A stretch of DNA of 38,034 nucleotides from Nitrospina sp. UBA6727 (lineage in GTDB: Bacteria > Nitrospinota > Nitrospinia > Nitrospinales > VA-1), in the NCBI GenBank assembly GCA_002454045.1, contig DKID01000031.1, positions 1 to 38,034 on the forward strand. Reading direction: 5' to 3'. The notes under the pieces are model-generated. The model was not told the DNA's origin. It made no database searches and worked only from the letters and a program-made list of their open reading frames with translations. A program made the position numbers and the translations under genes. Below, in pieces: positions 15,956-23,356 of the stretch; position 1 is the stretch's first letter, and every line of letters starts with the position of its first letter.

Positions 15956-16450
15956 ATGCACACCTTAAAGCAAGTTGACTATTTCCTGGAAAAGATTGAG
16001 GGGCACCTGATTGTCTTAATCCTGAGTCTCATGATTTTGTTTTCGTTCGGTCAGATGATATCGAGAAATTTTTTCAACATGGGAATTGTATGGGGAGACA
16101 TCTTGCTTCGTCAGTGGGTTCTCTGGGTGGGATTTTTGGGAGCCTCCATAGCGGCGAGGCAGGACAAACATATTTCCATTGAGGTTTTTTCCAGTCCATC
16201 GTCCCTTTTTTGGAAGCGGATGATAAAAACGTTTACAAGATTTTGCGCTGGCATAATCAGTGGTTTCCTAGCATGGGCGGCGTGGTCGTTCGTGCTAGTC
16301 GAAAAAGATTCGGAGTCCGTTCTTTTTTTCGACCTTCCCGTCTGGGCCTTCCAAGCCATTCTGCCCTATAGTTTTACGGTTATCGCGATACGTTTTCTTA
16401 TAAGCGCCGCCGCGCTCGTTAAAAATGACTCCGGGCGACGACGACAATGA
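15956..16450 (+). CDS. TRAP transporter small permease subunit (DctQ type)
   Basis: A 164-residue protein with four membrane helices (about 16-38, 52-66, 92-115, 133-152). The sequence WGDILLRQWVLWVGFLGASIAARQDKHISIEVF is the DctQ hallmark, with the RxxKHI motif after helix two (given here as separate motifs WVGFLGASIAAR and DKHISIEVF). It forms the membrane part of a sodium-driven importer with the next gene. The stop overlaps the DctM start by four bases (ATGA). No DctP binding protein is adjacent. Confidence 0.87.
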   Translation: MHTLKQVDYFLEKIEGHLIVLILSLMILFSFGQMISRNFFNMGIVWGDILLRQWVLWVGFLGASIAARQDKHISIEVFSSPSSLFWKRMIKTFTRFCAGIISGFLAWAAWSFVLVEKDSESVLFFDLPVWAFQAILPYSFTVIAIRFLISAAALVKNDSGRRRQ

Positions 16451-17703
16451 TCGTCCTCGGCATCATTCTGCTGGCTTTGTTAGGGACTCCCCTGTTTGCG
16501 ATTATCGGTCTTTCGGCCATCCTCTCTTTTTACAACGCCGAAATAGATTCGGCGGCAATATTTATCGAACTGTACCGAGTGGCCAGCAATCCGACACTCA
16601 TCGCCATTCCTCTGTTCACCTTTTCCGGGTTTGTTCTCGCTCATGGCAAGACTCCGGAACGTTTGGCGCGAATCTCCCAATCCATTTTGCGCCGTGTTCC
16701 CGGCGGTATCCCTATGGCAATCTTGATGGCCTGCGCTTTTTTTACCGCCCTGACAGGAGCTTCCGGGGTGACGATCATCGCCCTGGGAGGTTTGCTATAT
16801 CCTCTGTTGCTGAAAGAAAAATATAGCGAAAACTTTTCCCTGGGATTGACCACTTCATCGGGAAGTCTGGGTCTTTTATTTCCCCCTTCCCTGCCACTTA
16901 TTTTATATGGTCTTGTCGCTCAGATTAGTGTCGATAAGTTGTTCATCGCAGGCATTTTTCCAGGCCTCCTCATGATCCTGATCGTCTCGGTATTCGCCGC
17001 CTCTCAACAACCCCGACGCCTGCAAAGCATCAACTGGCATGAAGCCAAATCAGCATTGACAGAATCTATGTGGGAACTTCCTCTTCCCTTCATAGTATTG
17101 GGAGGAATCTATGGAGGATTCTTCACCGTTACCGAAGCCGCATCCGTAACTGTGGTCTACGTGATTCTGGTTGAGGCGTTCATCTATAAAGATTTAGACA
17201 TGACCAAAGATCTGCCGGGCCTGATGAAAGAAAGCATGGTGTTAGTAGGTACCATCCTCATCATTCTGGGAACTGCAATGGGCTTCACCAACTATCTTGT
17301 CGATGAACAAATCCCTATGACCATATTGGAGGCGATGAAACAATACATCCATGATCCCATAACGTTTTTAATAGTCTTAAATGTTTTTCTCCTGATCGTG
17401 GGTTGCATGATGGATATATTTTCGGCGATCATCGTGGTCGTCCCGCTTATTATCCCGATTGCGCAAAGTTTTGATATCAACATGGTGCACCTCGGGATTA
17501 TTTTTCTAACCAATTTAGAGATTGGTTATTCAACGCCGCCAGTTGGGATTAATCTTTTTATCGCCAGCACCCGGTTTAACAAACCCGTAATAAAACTATA
17601 CAAAGCGGTTCTGCCATTTTTAGGGTTGCGGTTAATTGGGCTTATCCTAATAACTTATGTGCCATGGATCAGCCTCTTCCTGGTTGAATGGATTTCAAAG
17701 TAG
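16447..17703 (+). CDS. TRAP transporter large permease subunit (DctM type)
   Basis: A 418-residue inner-membrane protein with about eleven to twelve helices. It shows DctM motifs IPLFTFSGFVLAHG, FFTALTGASGVTIIALGG, SSGSLGLLFPPSLPLILYG, FTVTEAASVTVVYV and LTNLEIGYSTPPVGINLF. Together with DctQ it couples solute uptake (often organic acids) to the sodium gradient; the substrate is set by the extracytoplasmic binding protein, which is missing from this window. Translationally coupled to DctQ. Confidence 0.93.
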   Translation: MIVLGIILLALLGTPLFAIIGLSAILSFYNAEIDSAAIFIELYRVASNPTLIAIPLFTFSGFVLAHGKTPERLARISQSILRRVPGGIPMAILMACAFFTALTGASGVTIIALGGLLYPLLLKEKYSENFSLGLTTSSGSLGLLFPPSLPLILYGLVAQISVDKLFIAGIFPGLLMILIVSVFAASQQPRRLQSINWHEAKSALTESMWELPLPFIVLGGIYGGFFTVTEAASVTVVYVILVEAFIYKDLDMTKDLPGLMKESMVLVGTILIILGTAMGFTNYLVDEQIPMTILEAMKQYIHDPITFLIVLNVFLLIVGCMMDIFSAIIVVVPLIIPIAQSFDINMVHLGIIFLTNLEIGYSTPPVGINLFIASTRFNKPVIKLYKAVLPFLGLRLIGLILITYVPWISLFLVEWISK

Positions 17704-17781
17704 TAACGGCTTAACAGAGCTGTTTTCCTATTTTGAAAAAGACCTTCGCATAAAAGTGGACCCAAATTTCTCAATTTTTGC

Positions 17782-17811
17782 TTGAACACAATGTAGCTTA
17801 TAGGCTAAAAT
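17782..17811 (+). promoter_or_regulatory. Predicted promoter of the toxin-antitoxin operon
   Basis: TTGAAC (17782-17787), 18-bp spacer, TAAAAT (17806-17811). The toxin ATG at 17820 lies only nine bases beyond the -10, so the mRNA would be leaderless or nearly so; no ribosome binding site is seen, in agreement. Confidence 0.45.
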
Positions 17812-17819
17812 GATTTTGT

Positions 17820-18155
17820 ATGGAACAACTCTTTAAGGTTCTCATTTATGTGACCAGAAATGGCAAGTCCCCTTTTCAAACCTGGCTGGAGAACCTTAAA
17901 GATAAAAAAGGAAGATACTTGATTAAAACCCGAATTGACCGTCTTGAGGATGGGAATTTGGGCGACTGTAAATCCTTAAATGGAGGTGTTTCCGAGTTGC
18001 GGATCAAGTTTGGGCCAGGATATCGGGTCTATTTTGGCAAAGAAGATAGCCGTATCATTCTTTTGCTTTGTGGTGGAGATAAAAGTTCGCAGAAGAATGA
18101 TGTCTTGAAAGCTAAACGCTATTGGGAAGATTATAAAGAACGTAAAAATGGTTAA
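17820..18155 (+). CDS. RelE/HigB-type toxin (Gp49-like addiction module killer)
   Basis: A 111-residue protein of the RelE-superfamily branch known as phage-derived Gp49-like or addiction-module killer proteins. Visible are TRNGKSPFQTWLENLKD, SLNGGVSELRIKFGPGYRVYF and the C-terminal GGDKSSQKNDVLKAKRYWEDY. Family members are mRNA endonucleases acting with the ribosome and are neutralised by the adjacent HTH antitoxin. Toxin precedes antitoxin, as in HigBA, and their reading frames overlap by eight bases. Confidence 0.9.
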   Translation: MEQLFKVLIYVTRNGKSPFQTWLENLKDKKGRYLIKTRIDRLEDGNLGDCKSLNGGVSELRIKFGPGYRVYFGKEDSRIILLLCGGDKSSQKNDVLKAKRYWEDYKERKNG

Positions 18156-18492
18156 ATCCACTAAAAGTTATCAAGATTATTTGATTGAGTCCCTAAAGGT
18201 TCCTGAGGAGGCGGCGGGATACTTAACAACAGCGTTTGAGGAAGGCGACCCAAAGTATTTTCTCAAAGCTCTTCGAAACGTAGCAGAAGCCCACGGGGGA
18301 ATGGGGCAACTTGCCGAAAAAGCCAACTTGAATCGTGAAAGCCTCTATCGGACGCTTTCTGAAAAAGGCAATCCCAGGCTGGATAGTCTCTACGCTGTTC
18401 TCAAAGCTTTGGGATTTCACTTGGTGATTCAAGCCGAAGCTAATATGCCAAAGAAGTCCAGAAAAAAGAAAGCCATTGCGGTTTCTGCATAA
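18148..18492 (+). CDS. HTH antitoxin (HigA-like addiction module antidote)
   Basis: A 114-residue protein of the probable addiction-module antidote family: YLIESLKVPEEAAGYLTTAF, ALRNVAEAHGGMGQLAEKAN, then the helix-turn-helix RESLYRTLSEKGNPRLDSL and VLKALGFHLVIQA. It should bind the toxin and repress the operon promoter. The basic tail (KKSRKKKAIAV) is extra. It overlaps the toxin gene by eight bases. Confidence 0.9.
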   Translation: MVKSTKSYQDYLIESLKVPEEAAGYLTTAFEEGDPKYFLKALRNVAEAHGGMGQLAEKANLNRESLYRTLSEKGNPRLDSLYAVLKALGFHLVIQAEANMPKKSRKKKAIAVSA

Positions 18493-18593
18493 TCTCCGCC
18501 ATTCCAGGTTGTTTGACCCCCTGCTCCCAAATTTTGGCTTTAAAATTTGGAATCCATCGCTTTGGTTTTAAGTGGTTTGTGTTTTTGGTTTTT

Positions 18594-18662
18594 CGTAGGG
18601 CAACCCTTTAGGGTTGCGACAACCTGCCGAACCCCCGCAAGGCTAAAGCCTTTTGCCCTACG
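18594..18662. repeat. 69-bp inverted-repeat element with two inner hairpins
   Basis: CGTAGGGCAA (18594-18603) and TTGCCCTACG (18653-18662) are perfect 10-bp terminal inverted repeats. Inside are two palindromes, CAACCC-TTTA-GGGTTG (18601-18616) and AAGGCT-AA-AGCCTT (18639-18652). The structure is that of a REP/MITE-like dispersed element. It lies just after the antitoxin gene, at the left edge of an AT-rich stretch. Only one copy is present in this window. Confidence 0.7.
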
Positions 18663-18729
18663 ACTCCGCATGAGCATACCTTTACGCATAGAATTTTTAT
18701 GCTATTCATCGTGTAATAAATCGGTTACG

Positions 18730-18741
18730 CCCCCCCCCCCC
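18730..18741. repeat. Run of twelve C residues
   Basis: A homopolymer of about 12 C in otherwise AT-rich sequence, 18 bp beyond the stop of the frameshifted gene. Length of such tracts is often variable in cells and error-prone in sequencing. Confidence 0.8.
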
Positions 18742-18759
18742 TCGTTAATAACTCATTCA

Positions 18760-19060
18760 CTAAGTTTTAGATATTTTCCACATTCCAGTGCAGGTTCTGC
18801 CAGAATCTGTCTCTTTCCATGAACCTTCCAAAACTTCTCCGACTTCATCCAAGTGTAGGGTAGCGGAGCCATCCTTTTGCCCACACTCCAAGGTTAAAAT
18901 GATTTTCCCCATCATTGGACCCATGATACTCAATGAATTGGATACCCTCTTTGTAGGTGACCACTATCTCAGAGTCATTGAATCTAACATCTCCCTCAAT
19001 ATGCTCAATAGTACTGTCATCTCCATAGGTAATTATTTGACAATCTCTCCAGTTTTCCAT
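18760..19060 (-). pseudogene. Frameshifted small gene of unknown function
   Basis: The frame opening at ATG 19060, with a good ribosome binding site (GAGGAGAC just upstream), reads MENWRDCQIITYGDDSTIEH and continues to about position 18885. It then enters atypical residues and stops at 18845. One base later the neighbouring frame reads LECGQKDGSATLHLDEVGEV followed by LEGSWKETDSGRTCTGMWKI and ends at a stop at 18760. The second part looks like the natural C-terminal half (a Gly/Trp-rich beta pattern LEGSW, GMWKI). The join lies near 18880-18885, where removing one G restores a protein of about 99 residues. This is either a real inactivating insertion or a sequencing error. The family resembles small uncharacterised bacterial beta-rich proteins; no function is assigned. 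Confidence 0.6.
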
Positions 19061-19143
19061 GTCTCCTCTAGATTAATTATTCTTTTTTTTCTAATTATTA
19101 GCCTTAAAACATTATGTTCCCTCTTTAAATAGGTAATGCCCAT

Positions 19144-19464
19144 TCATAGAACAGTGATTTCAACTAGCAAATACTGGGTATTTTTTAACTCGTCTGGATA
19201 ACCTTTTAGTTTTCTTTTACCTATTCTTATTTCTCCACCGCTATTAGGATGCGCAATAAATGGATCTAGCCTCTCAACACTCTCCGGCTTATTTTTCTTT
19301 GCATTTGTACAAGTCACAACATAAACCTCTAAGAGACAGGGCCAACCATCCAAACCATTTTTTTCTTTTGCTCCCACTAGACTCCTAATCACAGACCTTG
19401 GGATTGAATGCCTCCGATGGTCGCTGTCTTGAAAATCAATTTCATACTTAACGCTTGTTATCAT
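19144..19464 (-). CDS. Hypothetical protein in AT-rich segment
   Basis: A 106-residue protein without a recognised domain. It starts MITSVKYEIDFQDSDHRRHS and ends NTQYLLVEITVL, with a beta-rich feel. GGGAG lies about seven bases before the ATG, and a plausible promoter is present upstream, which support a real gene. It is followed at 83 bp by the frameshifted gene on the same strand; both sit in a segment poorer in GC than their neighbours. Confidence 0.6.
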   Translation of the reverse strand: MITSVKYEIDFQDSDHRRHSIPRSVIRSLVGAKEKNGLDGWPCLLEVYVVTCTNAKKNKPESVERLDPFIAHPNSGGEIRIGKRKLKGYPDELKNTQYLLVEITVL

Positions 19465-19500
19465 TTAGAATCTCCCTTAAGTTAAATATGCATATTTGGT

Positions 19501-19529
19501 TTTTTATTAAATATTTTGGCATAAATCAA
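19501..19529 (-). promoter_or_regulatory. Predicted promoter for the AT-rich gene pair
   Basis: Read on the minus strand: TTGATT (19529-19524), 17-bp spacer, TAAAAA (19506-19501), about 37 bp ahead of the start at 19464. AT-rich surroundings make chance matches more likely. Confidence 0.35.
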
Positions 19530-19634
19530 AATTTTTTATTATCATCCAATATTATTGAAAATTTCCAAATTTGTCAAGCTCCAAAATATCCCTAGTGAAA
19601 TCTTTTGGCAGAGTGGTGGCGATCCTGAGTTTTT

Positions 19635-19677
19635 GTGTTGGGTTGCTACGCTCTGCTCGCAAGCATGACAAGCCAAC
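19635..19677. repeat. Degenerate dispersed palindromic repeat
   Basis: On the minus strand this region reads GTCATGCTTGCGAGCAGAGC then GTAGCAACCC, close to the pattern (GTCATTGCGAGGAGC...GAAGCAATC) of a repeat scattered through many bacterial genomes. GTTGG and CCAAC flank it as short inverted ends. Apart from this repeat and the promoter for the minus-strand gene, the 19465-19782 gap holds nothing I can identify. Confidence 0.4.
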
Positions 19678-19782
19678 CTCCTACCCTTCTCAGAGCAGGA
19701 ACTATTATGGTTTTTCGTTTTTATAACCTGTGGTACCCTTGCAAAATGGCCTTACGTTTAGAATCTATGAACAACTATTGAC

Positions 19783-20316
19783 ATGAAAAAAAAGCATAAC
19801 CACAACCTGGATAATGAAACGGTTTCTTATACGGTCTTCAAAAACCCTATTGGGTTGACGGGTCTTGCGGCAACGAAAAAAGGGCTTGTGCGAGTAGCAA
19901 ACAAAGTTCCTAGCGAAAAAGTTTTTGAAAAACTTTTAGTTGAAAACTTGGGATTTCAAGTCAAAAAAAATCAAAAATATTTTGATACCCTTATCGAACA
20001 GTTTCAAAGCTACTTCAAAGGCGAACTGAGATCTTTTAAATTCCCATTGGATTTGAGGCTGGGAACTCCCTTCCAACAAAAAGTATGGAAAAGTCTTCTG
20101 ACCATACCTTATGGCGTCACCCGAAGTTATAAGTGGTTAGCCAAATCCATCAACAACCCCGATTCAGCCAGAGCCGTTGGCAACGCAAATGGTCAAAACC
20201 CTATTTCCATCATCATCCCCTGTCACAGGGTAGTCCGTGAAAACGGCACGCTGGGAGGATATACCGGTGGCGTAAAAATCAAGTGTTACCTTTTGGATTT
20301 GGAAAAAGCCAACTGA
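19783..20316 (+). CDS. ogt: Methylated-DNA-[protein]-cysteine S-methyltransferase
   Basis: A 177-residue suicide DNA-repair protein that removes alkyl groups from O6-guanine onto a cysteine. The active site IIIPCHRVV (Cys147) is intact, with the helix-turn-helix region TPFQQKVWKSLLTIPYGVTR, the arginine finger ARAVGNANGQNP, and LGGYTGG after the active site. The N-terminal ribonuclease-H-like domain is typical in length. Its stop overlaps the recO start (TGATG), indicating coupling in a repair operon. Confidence 0.94.
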   Translation: MKKKHNHNLDNETVSYTVFKNPIGLTGLAATKKGLVRVANKVPSEKVFEKLLVENLGFQVKKNQKYFDTLIEQFQSYFKGELRSFKFPLDLRLGTPFQQKVWKSLLTIPYGVTRSYKWLAKSINNPDSARAVGNANGQNPISIIIPCHRVVRENGTLGGYTGGVKIKCYLLDLEKAN

Positions 20317-21083
20317 TGTCCCTCCATAAAACCAGAGCTATAGTAATCAAAAGTATGAACCTTTCTGAATCAGATCGGTTGGTCACTTTCATGACCGAGA
20401 ACCAAGGGAAAATTAAATGCGTTGCGAAGGGAGCCAGAAAAATTAAGAACCGCTTCGTGGGGACATTGGAACCCATGTCCATGATTCACCTGATATATTT
20501 TGGCAAAGAACACCAAAATCTTTTCCGGTTGAATCACTCGGATATTATTGAATCTTTTCAAACAATCCGTGATGACTTCAACAAACTTTATACGGGAGTC
20601 TATTTTCTGGACCTAATCGACTCAATGATTCTTGAAGGTCACCGGGATAAGAAAATTTTTGCTCTGCTCCACCAGTCATTGGTCGCATTAAACCAACAGG
20701 AAGAATTAGAACCTCTGCTTCGGCTTTTTGAAATCCGATTACTTTCATTATCTGGATATGCGCCGCAACTTGACCATTGCGTGCTTTGTAAGAGTCCGCC
20801 GCAAAATGGCATGATGTTTTTCAGTTATGCCCACAACGGAATCCTGTGCAACGCCTGTTCCAACGGAGCAAGGTTCGACGTACAGTTCAGCACGGGAACA
20901 AGAAACTATATTAAAAAATTATTAGAGGTGGAGATTAAAACTTGCGAACGATTAAAATTTCCAAAATCCCAAACGGATGAAATTGAGAAGGTGGTCCGCC
21001 GCCTGGTTCTTTCTCACTTAGGCCGCGAGTTAAAATCTTATCCCTTTATTAAAAATATGGCAAAGCTTGCCAGTAGCTCGTAG
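20316..21083 (+). CDS. recO: DNA repair protein RecO
   Basis: A 255-residue protein that loads RecA on SSB-coated single-stranded DNA with RecR. The N-terminal OB fold is clear (TRAIVIKSMNLSESDRLVTF, GKIKCVAKGARKIKNRF), and the helical C-terminal part carries a zinc finger, CVLCKS and CNAC. I start it at the ATG at 20316, overlapping the ogt stop, since the product then begins MSLHKTRAIVIK as in homologues. Confidence 0.93.
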   Translation: MSLHKTRAIVIKSMNLSESDRLVTFMTENQGKIKCVAKGARKIKNRFVGTLEPMSMIHLIYFGKEHQNLFRLNHSDIIESFQTIRDDFNKLYTGVYFLDLIDSMILEGHRDKKIFALLHQSLVALNQQEELEPLLRLFEIRLLSLSGYAPQLDHCVLCKSPPQNGMMFFSYAHNGILCNACSNGARFDVQFSTGTRNYIKKLLEVEIKTCERLKFPKSQTDEIEKVVRRLVLSHLGRELKSYPFIKNMAKLASSS

Positions 21084-21093
21084 GAAATTCGTG

Positions 21094-21474
21094 ATGGAAA
21101 AAAAATCTATTCAAACATCCGAAGCTCCATCGGCAATAGGTCCCTATTCTCAAGCAATCCGCATCGGTGATTTTCTGTACACATCGGGCCAGATTGCCCT
21201 GAACCCAAATACTATGGAAATGATAAACAGTAAAATTGAGGAGGAAACCGAGCGGGTTCTCAAGAATATGGAAGCGATTTTGAAAGCGGATGGACTAAGC
21301 CTAGCTCATGTTATCAAGACGACGGTTTATCTAACTGACCTCGGTGAGTTTTCCAAAATGAACCGGGTTTATGAAAAGTTTTTTGAAGAAACCAAACCTG
21401 CTCGTACCTGTGTGCAAGTTGCGGCATTGCCTAAAGGCGCGAAAATAGAAATTGACGCCATCGCACATACGTAA
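21094..21474 (+). CDS. ridA: RidA family enamine/imine deaminase
   Basis: A 126-residue protein of the RidA/YjgF family, which hydrolyses reactive 2-aminoacrylate-type intermediates to 2-oxoacids. Motifs are APSAIGPYSQAIRIGDFLYTSGQ, LKADGLSLAHVIKTTVYLTD, and the C-terminal ARTCVQVAALPKGAKIEIDA with the substrate-binding Arg. AGGA lies eight bases before the ATG at 21094, right after recO. Confidence 0.95.
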   Translation: MEKKSIQTSEAPSAIGPYSQAIRIGDFLYTSGQIALNPNTMEMINSKIEEETERVLKNMEAILKADGLSLAHVIKTTVYLTDLGEFSKMNRVYEKFFEETKPARTCVQVAALPKGAKIEIDAIAHT

Positions 21475-21516
21475 AACATTTCTCTCAAAATATATCCGCA
21501 CCCGGGCAAAATTGTT

Positions 21517-21774
21517 ATGGCAAACAAATCTGCGGGGACGAAAAATTTTTACAGATTCATGTCCCTGATTGGAGTTGCTGTAATCGGTGGCCTGGGCTAT
21601 TCATTCCTCAGTGCCGCGCCGGACTTTAAAATATCGGAGTATCATCAGGCCACGACCCAAGCGGAGCAATGTATGCAATGCCATATTCAAGGCGTGGAGG
21701 AAATTCCCATTATGCCTCATCGTCCTATGCAAGCCTGCACAATATGCCATACTCCTACGGACAAACCATTTTGA
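21517..21774 (+). CDS. Small membrane-anchored diheme cytochrome c
   Basis: An 85-residue protein with an N-terminal hydrophobic anchor (about 15-33) and two heme c sites, CMQCH (52-56) and CTICH (74-78). The PIMPHRPMQACTICH stretch resembles the NapB/NrfH-like style of short multiheme proteins. It should face the periplasm and carry electrons at the membrane. It follows ridA by 42 bp; no dedicated reductase is adjacent. Confidence 0.85.
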   Translation: MANKSAGTKNFYRFMSLIGVAVIGGLGYSFLSAAPDFKISEYHQATTQAEQCMQCHIQGVEEIPIMPHRPMQACTICHTPTDKPF

Positions 21775-21877
21775 AAAGAAGCCCGTTCTGATTTCAGTCA
21801 ATCAACTTTCCACCACACTATCCTGATCCAAATCATTAAACATAGATGGTCTGAACAACATTGCCGAGAGTGACATC

Positions 21878-23260
21878 TTACAAATGTTTCAAGGCAGATT
21901 TTCCTACAGGATACACATTGAAACCTATTTCATAAAGAGCCTTATGGTCTAGATGATTCCTGCCATCAAAAATAAAAGCCGGCTTTTCCATCGCGTCAAA
22001 AATTTTCTGGTAATCCAGTTTCTTGTATGACGCCCATTCGGTGATTAATGCGATTCCGTGCGCCCCTTCAACAGCCCGATAGGGGTCTTCGATGAAGTCC
22101 ACTCCCTTCATACCCTGAAGATCTTTCATCGCATTATCCAACGCGTGAGGGTCGGTAATTTTCAAGCAAGCCTTTTCCTCAAGAAGTCGTTTGCAAATAT
22201 AAATCGCCGGCGCATCGCGGGTGTCTCCTGTATCTGGTTTAAATGCGAAACCAAAAATAGCCAGCTTCTTTCCGACCAGCGTGTTGAACATGGCTTGCAA
22301 AATCCGTTTCACATAGCTTTCCATTTGGTAATCATTGAAGGATACAACCTGTTCCCAAAAGGCGGCGATTTTATTCAACTGATAATGCTCACACAAATAA
22401 ACCATGTTCAAAATATCCTTGCGAAAACAAGACCCGCCAAATCCTGGTCCCGCATTTAAAAATTTCGAACCGATCCGTGAATCCATCCCAACGGCGCGGG
22501 AAACCTCCGTCACGTCAGCCTCCGTCACCTCACATATCGCGGCGATCGTGTTGATGGAAGAAACCCGCTGAGCGAGAAAAGCATTGGTCGCCAGTTTTGA
22601 AAGTTCGCTACTCCAAAGGTTAGTGGTGATCAAGCGTTCCTCTGGAACCCAATGAAGATAAATGTCCATCAAAACATCACGCGCCGCAAGCCCGGAAGGA
22701 GTATTCCTCGAACCAATCAACACACGGTCCGGATTTTCCAGATCCCTGATTCCGGTCCCCTCCGCCATGAACTCAGGGTTGGATAAAATTTCAAACTGGA
22801 CAGAATTGTTGCCAGCGTGAAGTATGCTTGCCATTGTTTCCGCGGCACGAACGGAAATGGTACTTTTTTCTACAACGATTTTTTTGGACTTGGCGTTCTC
22901 TTTTATGCGTCTTGCTGTTTGCTCAATAAATTGCAGGTCAATGGCTTTCCCCGCCCCTTCGCCGAACGTTTTTGTGGGGGTGTTGACCGCAACAAAAATG
23001 ATGTCGGCTTCATCAATGCAACGGTCGATTTCCGCGGAGAAAAAAAGATTTTTCCCGCGGGCTTTGAGTACTCGTTCCAGCAATCCCGGTTCGAATATGG
23101 GAAGGTTGCTAGAGTTCCATGCCTTAATCTTTTCCTCGGAAATGTCAACGACCGTCACCTTATAATCGGGACATTTGCTGGCGATGACGGTCATAGTCGG
23201 TCCCCCAACATGACCTGCTCCCATACACAGAATGTTCTTTTTAAAATTTTTAATTGTCAT
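21878..23260 (-). CDS. ugd: UDP-glucose 6-dehydrogenase
   Basis: A 460-residue NAD-dependent enzyme that oxidises UDP-glucose to UDP-glucuronate for polysaccharides. It has the NAD motif GAGHVGGP (14-21), VAVNTPTKTFG, EKSTISVRAAE, the SNPEFMAEGTG loop, SSELSKLATNAFLAQR (Lys222) and catalytic Cys278 in GPGFGGSCFRKDI. The sequence details resemble the animal/plant-like branch of the family more than the short E. coli type. The start is taken at ATG 23260; an upstream in-frame candidate at 23299 lies in the terminator of the preceding gene. No other polysaccharide gene is nearby. Confidence 0.94.
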   Translation of the reverse strand: MTIKNFKKNILCMGAGHVGGPTMTVIASKCPDYKVTVVDISEEKIKAWNSSNLPIFEPGLLERVLKARGKNLFFSAEIDRCIDEADIIFVAVNTPTKTFGEGAGKAIDLQFIEQTARRIKENAKSKKIVVEKSTISVRAAETMASILHAGNNSVQFEILSNPEFMAEGTGIRDLENPDRVLIGSRNTPSGLAARDVLMDIYLHWVPEERLITTNLWSSELSKLATNAFLAQRVSSINTIAAICEVTEADVTEVSRAVGMDSRIGSKFLNAGPGFGGSCFRKDILNMVYLCEHYQLNKIAAFWEQVVSFNDYQMESYVKRILQAMFNTLVGKKLAIFGFAFKPDTGDTRDAPAIYICKRLLEEKACLKITDPHALDNAMKDLQGMKGVDFIEDPYRAVEGAHGIALITEWASYKKLDYQKIFDAMEKPAFIFDGRNHLDHKALYEIGFNVYPVGKSALKHL

Positions 23261-23298
23261 CTGGAATTTTTTGCGGCGGGCAGAAATTTTGGTTTGCA

Positions 23299-23330
23299 CA
23301 AAAAAAGCCCGACCCGGAAAGGGCCAGGCT
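23299..23330 (-). terminator. Rho-independent terminator after the tetraheme cytochrome gene
   Basis: On the minus strand GCCTGGCCC (23329-23321) pairs with GGGTCGGGC (23315-23307) with two G-T wobbles, loop of five, followed by a run of T residues (23306-23300). It lies 27 bp past the stop of the cytochrome gene and before ugd. Confidence 0.8.
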
Positions 23331-23356
23331 TTTCGTCTAAAGATTAGAAAAAATTA

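Noticed and set aside
18223..18432. A minus-strand open frame over the antitoxin gene
   Set aside because: Antisense shadow of a recognised HTH antitoxin.
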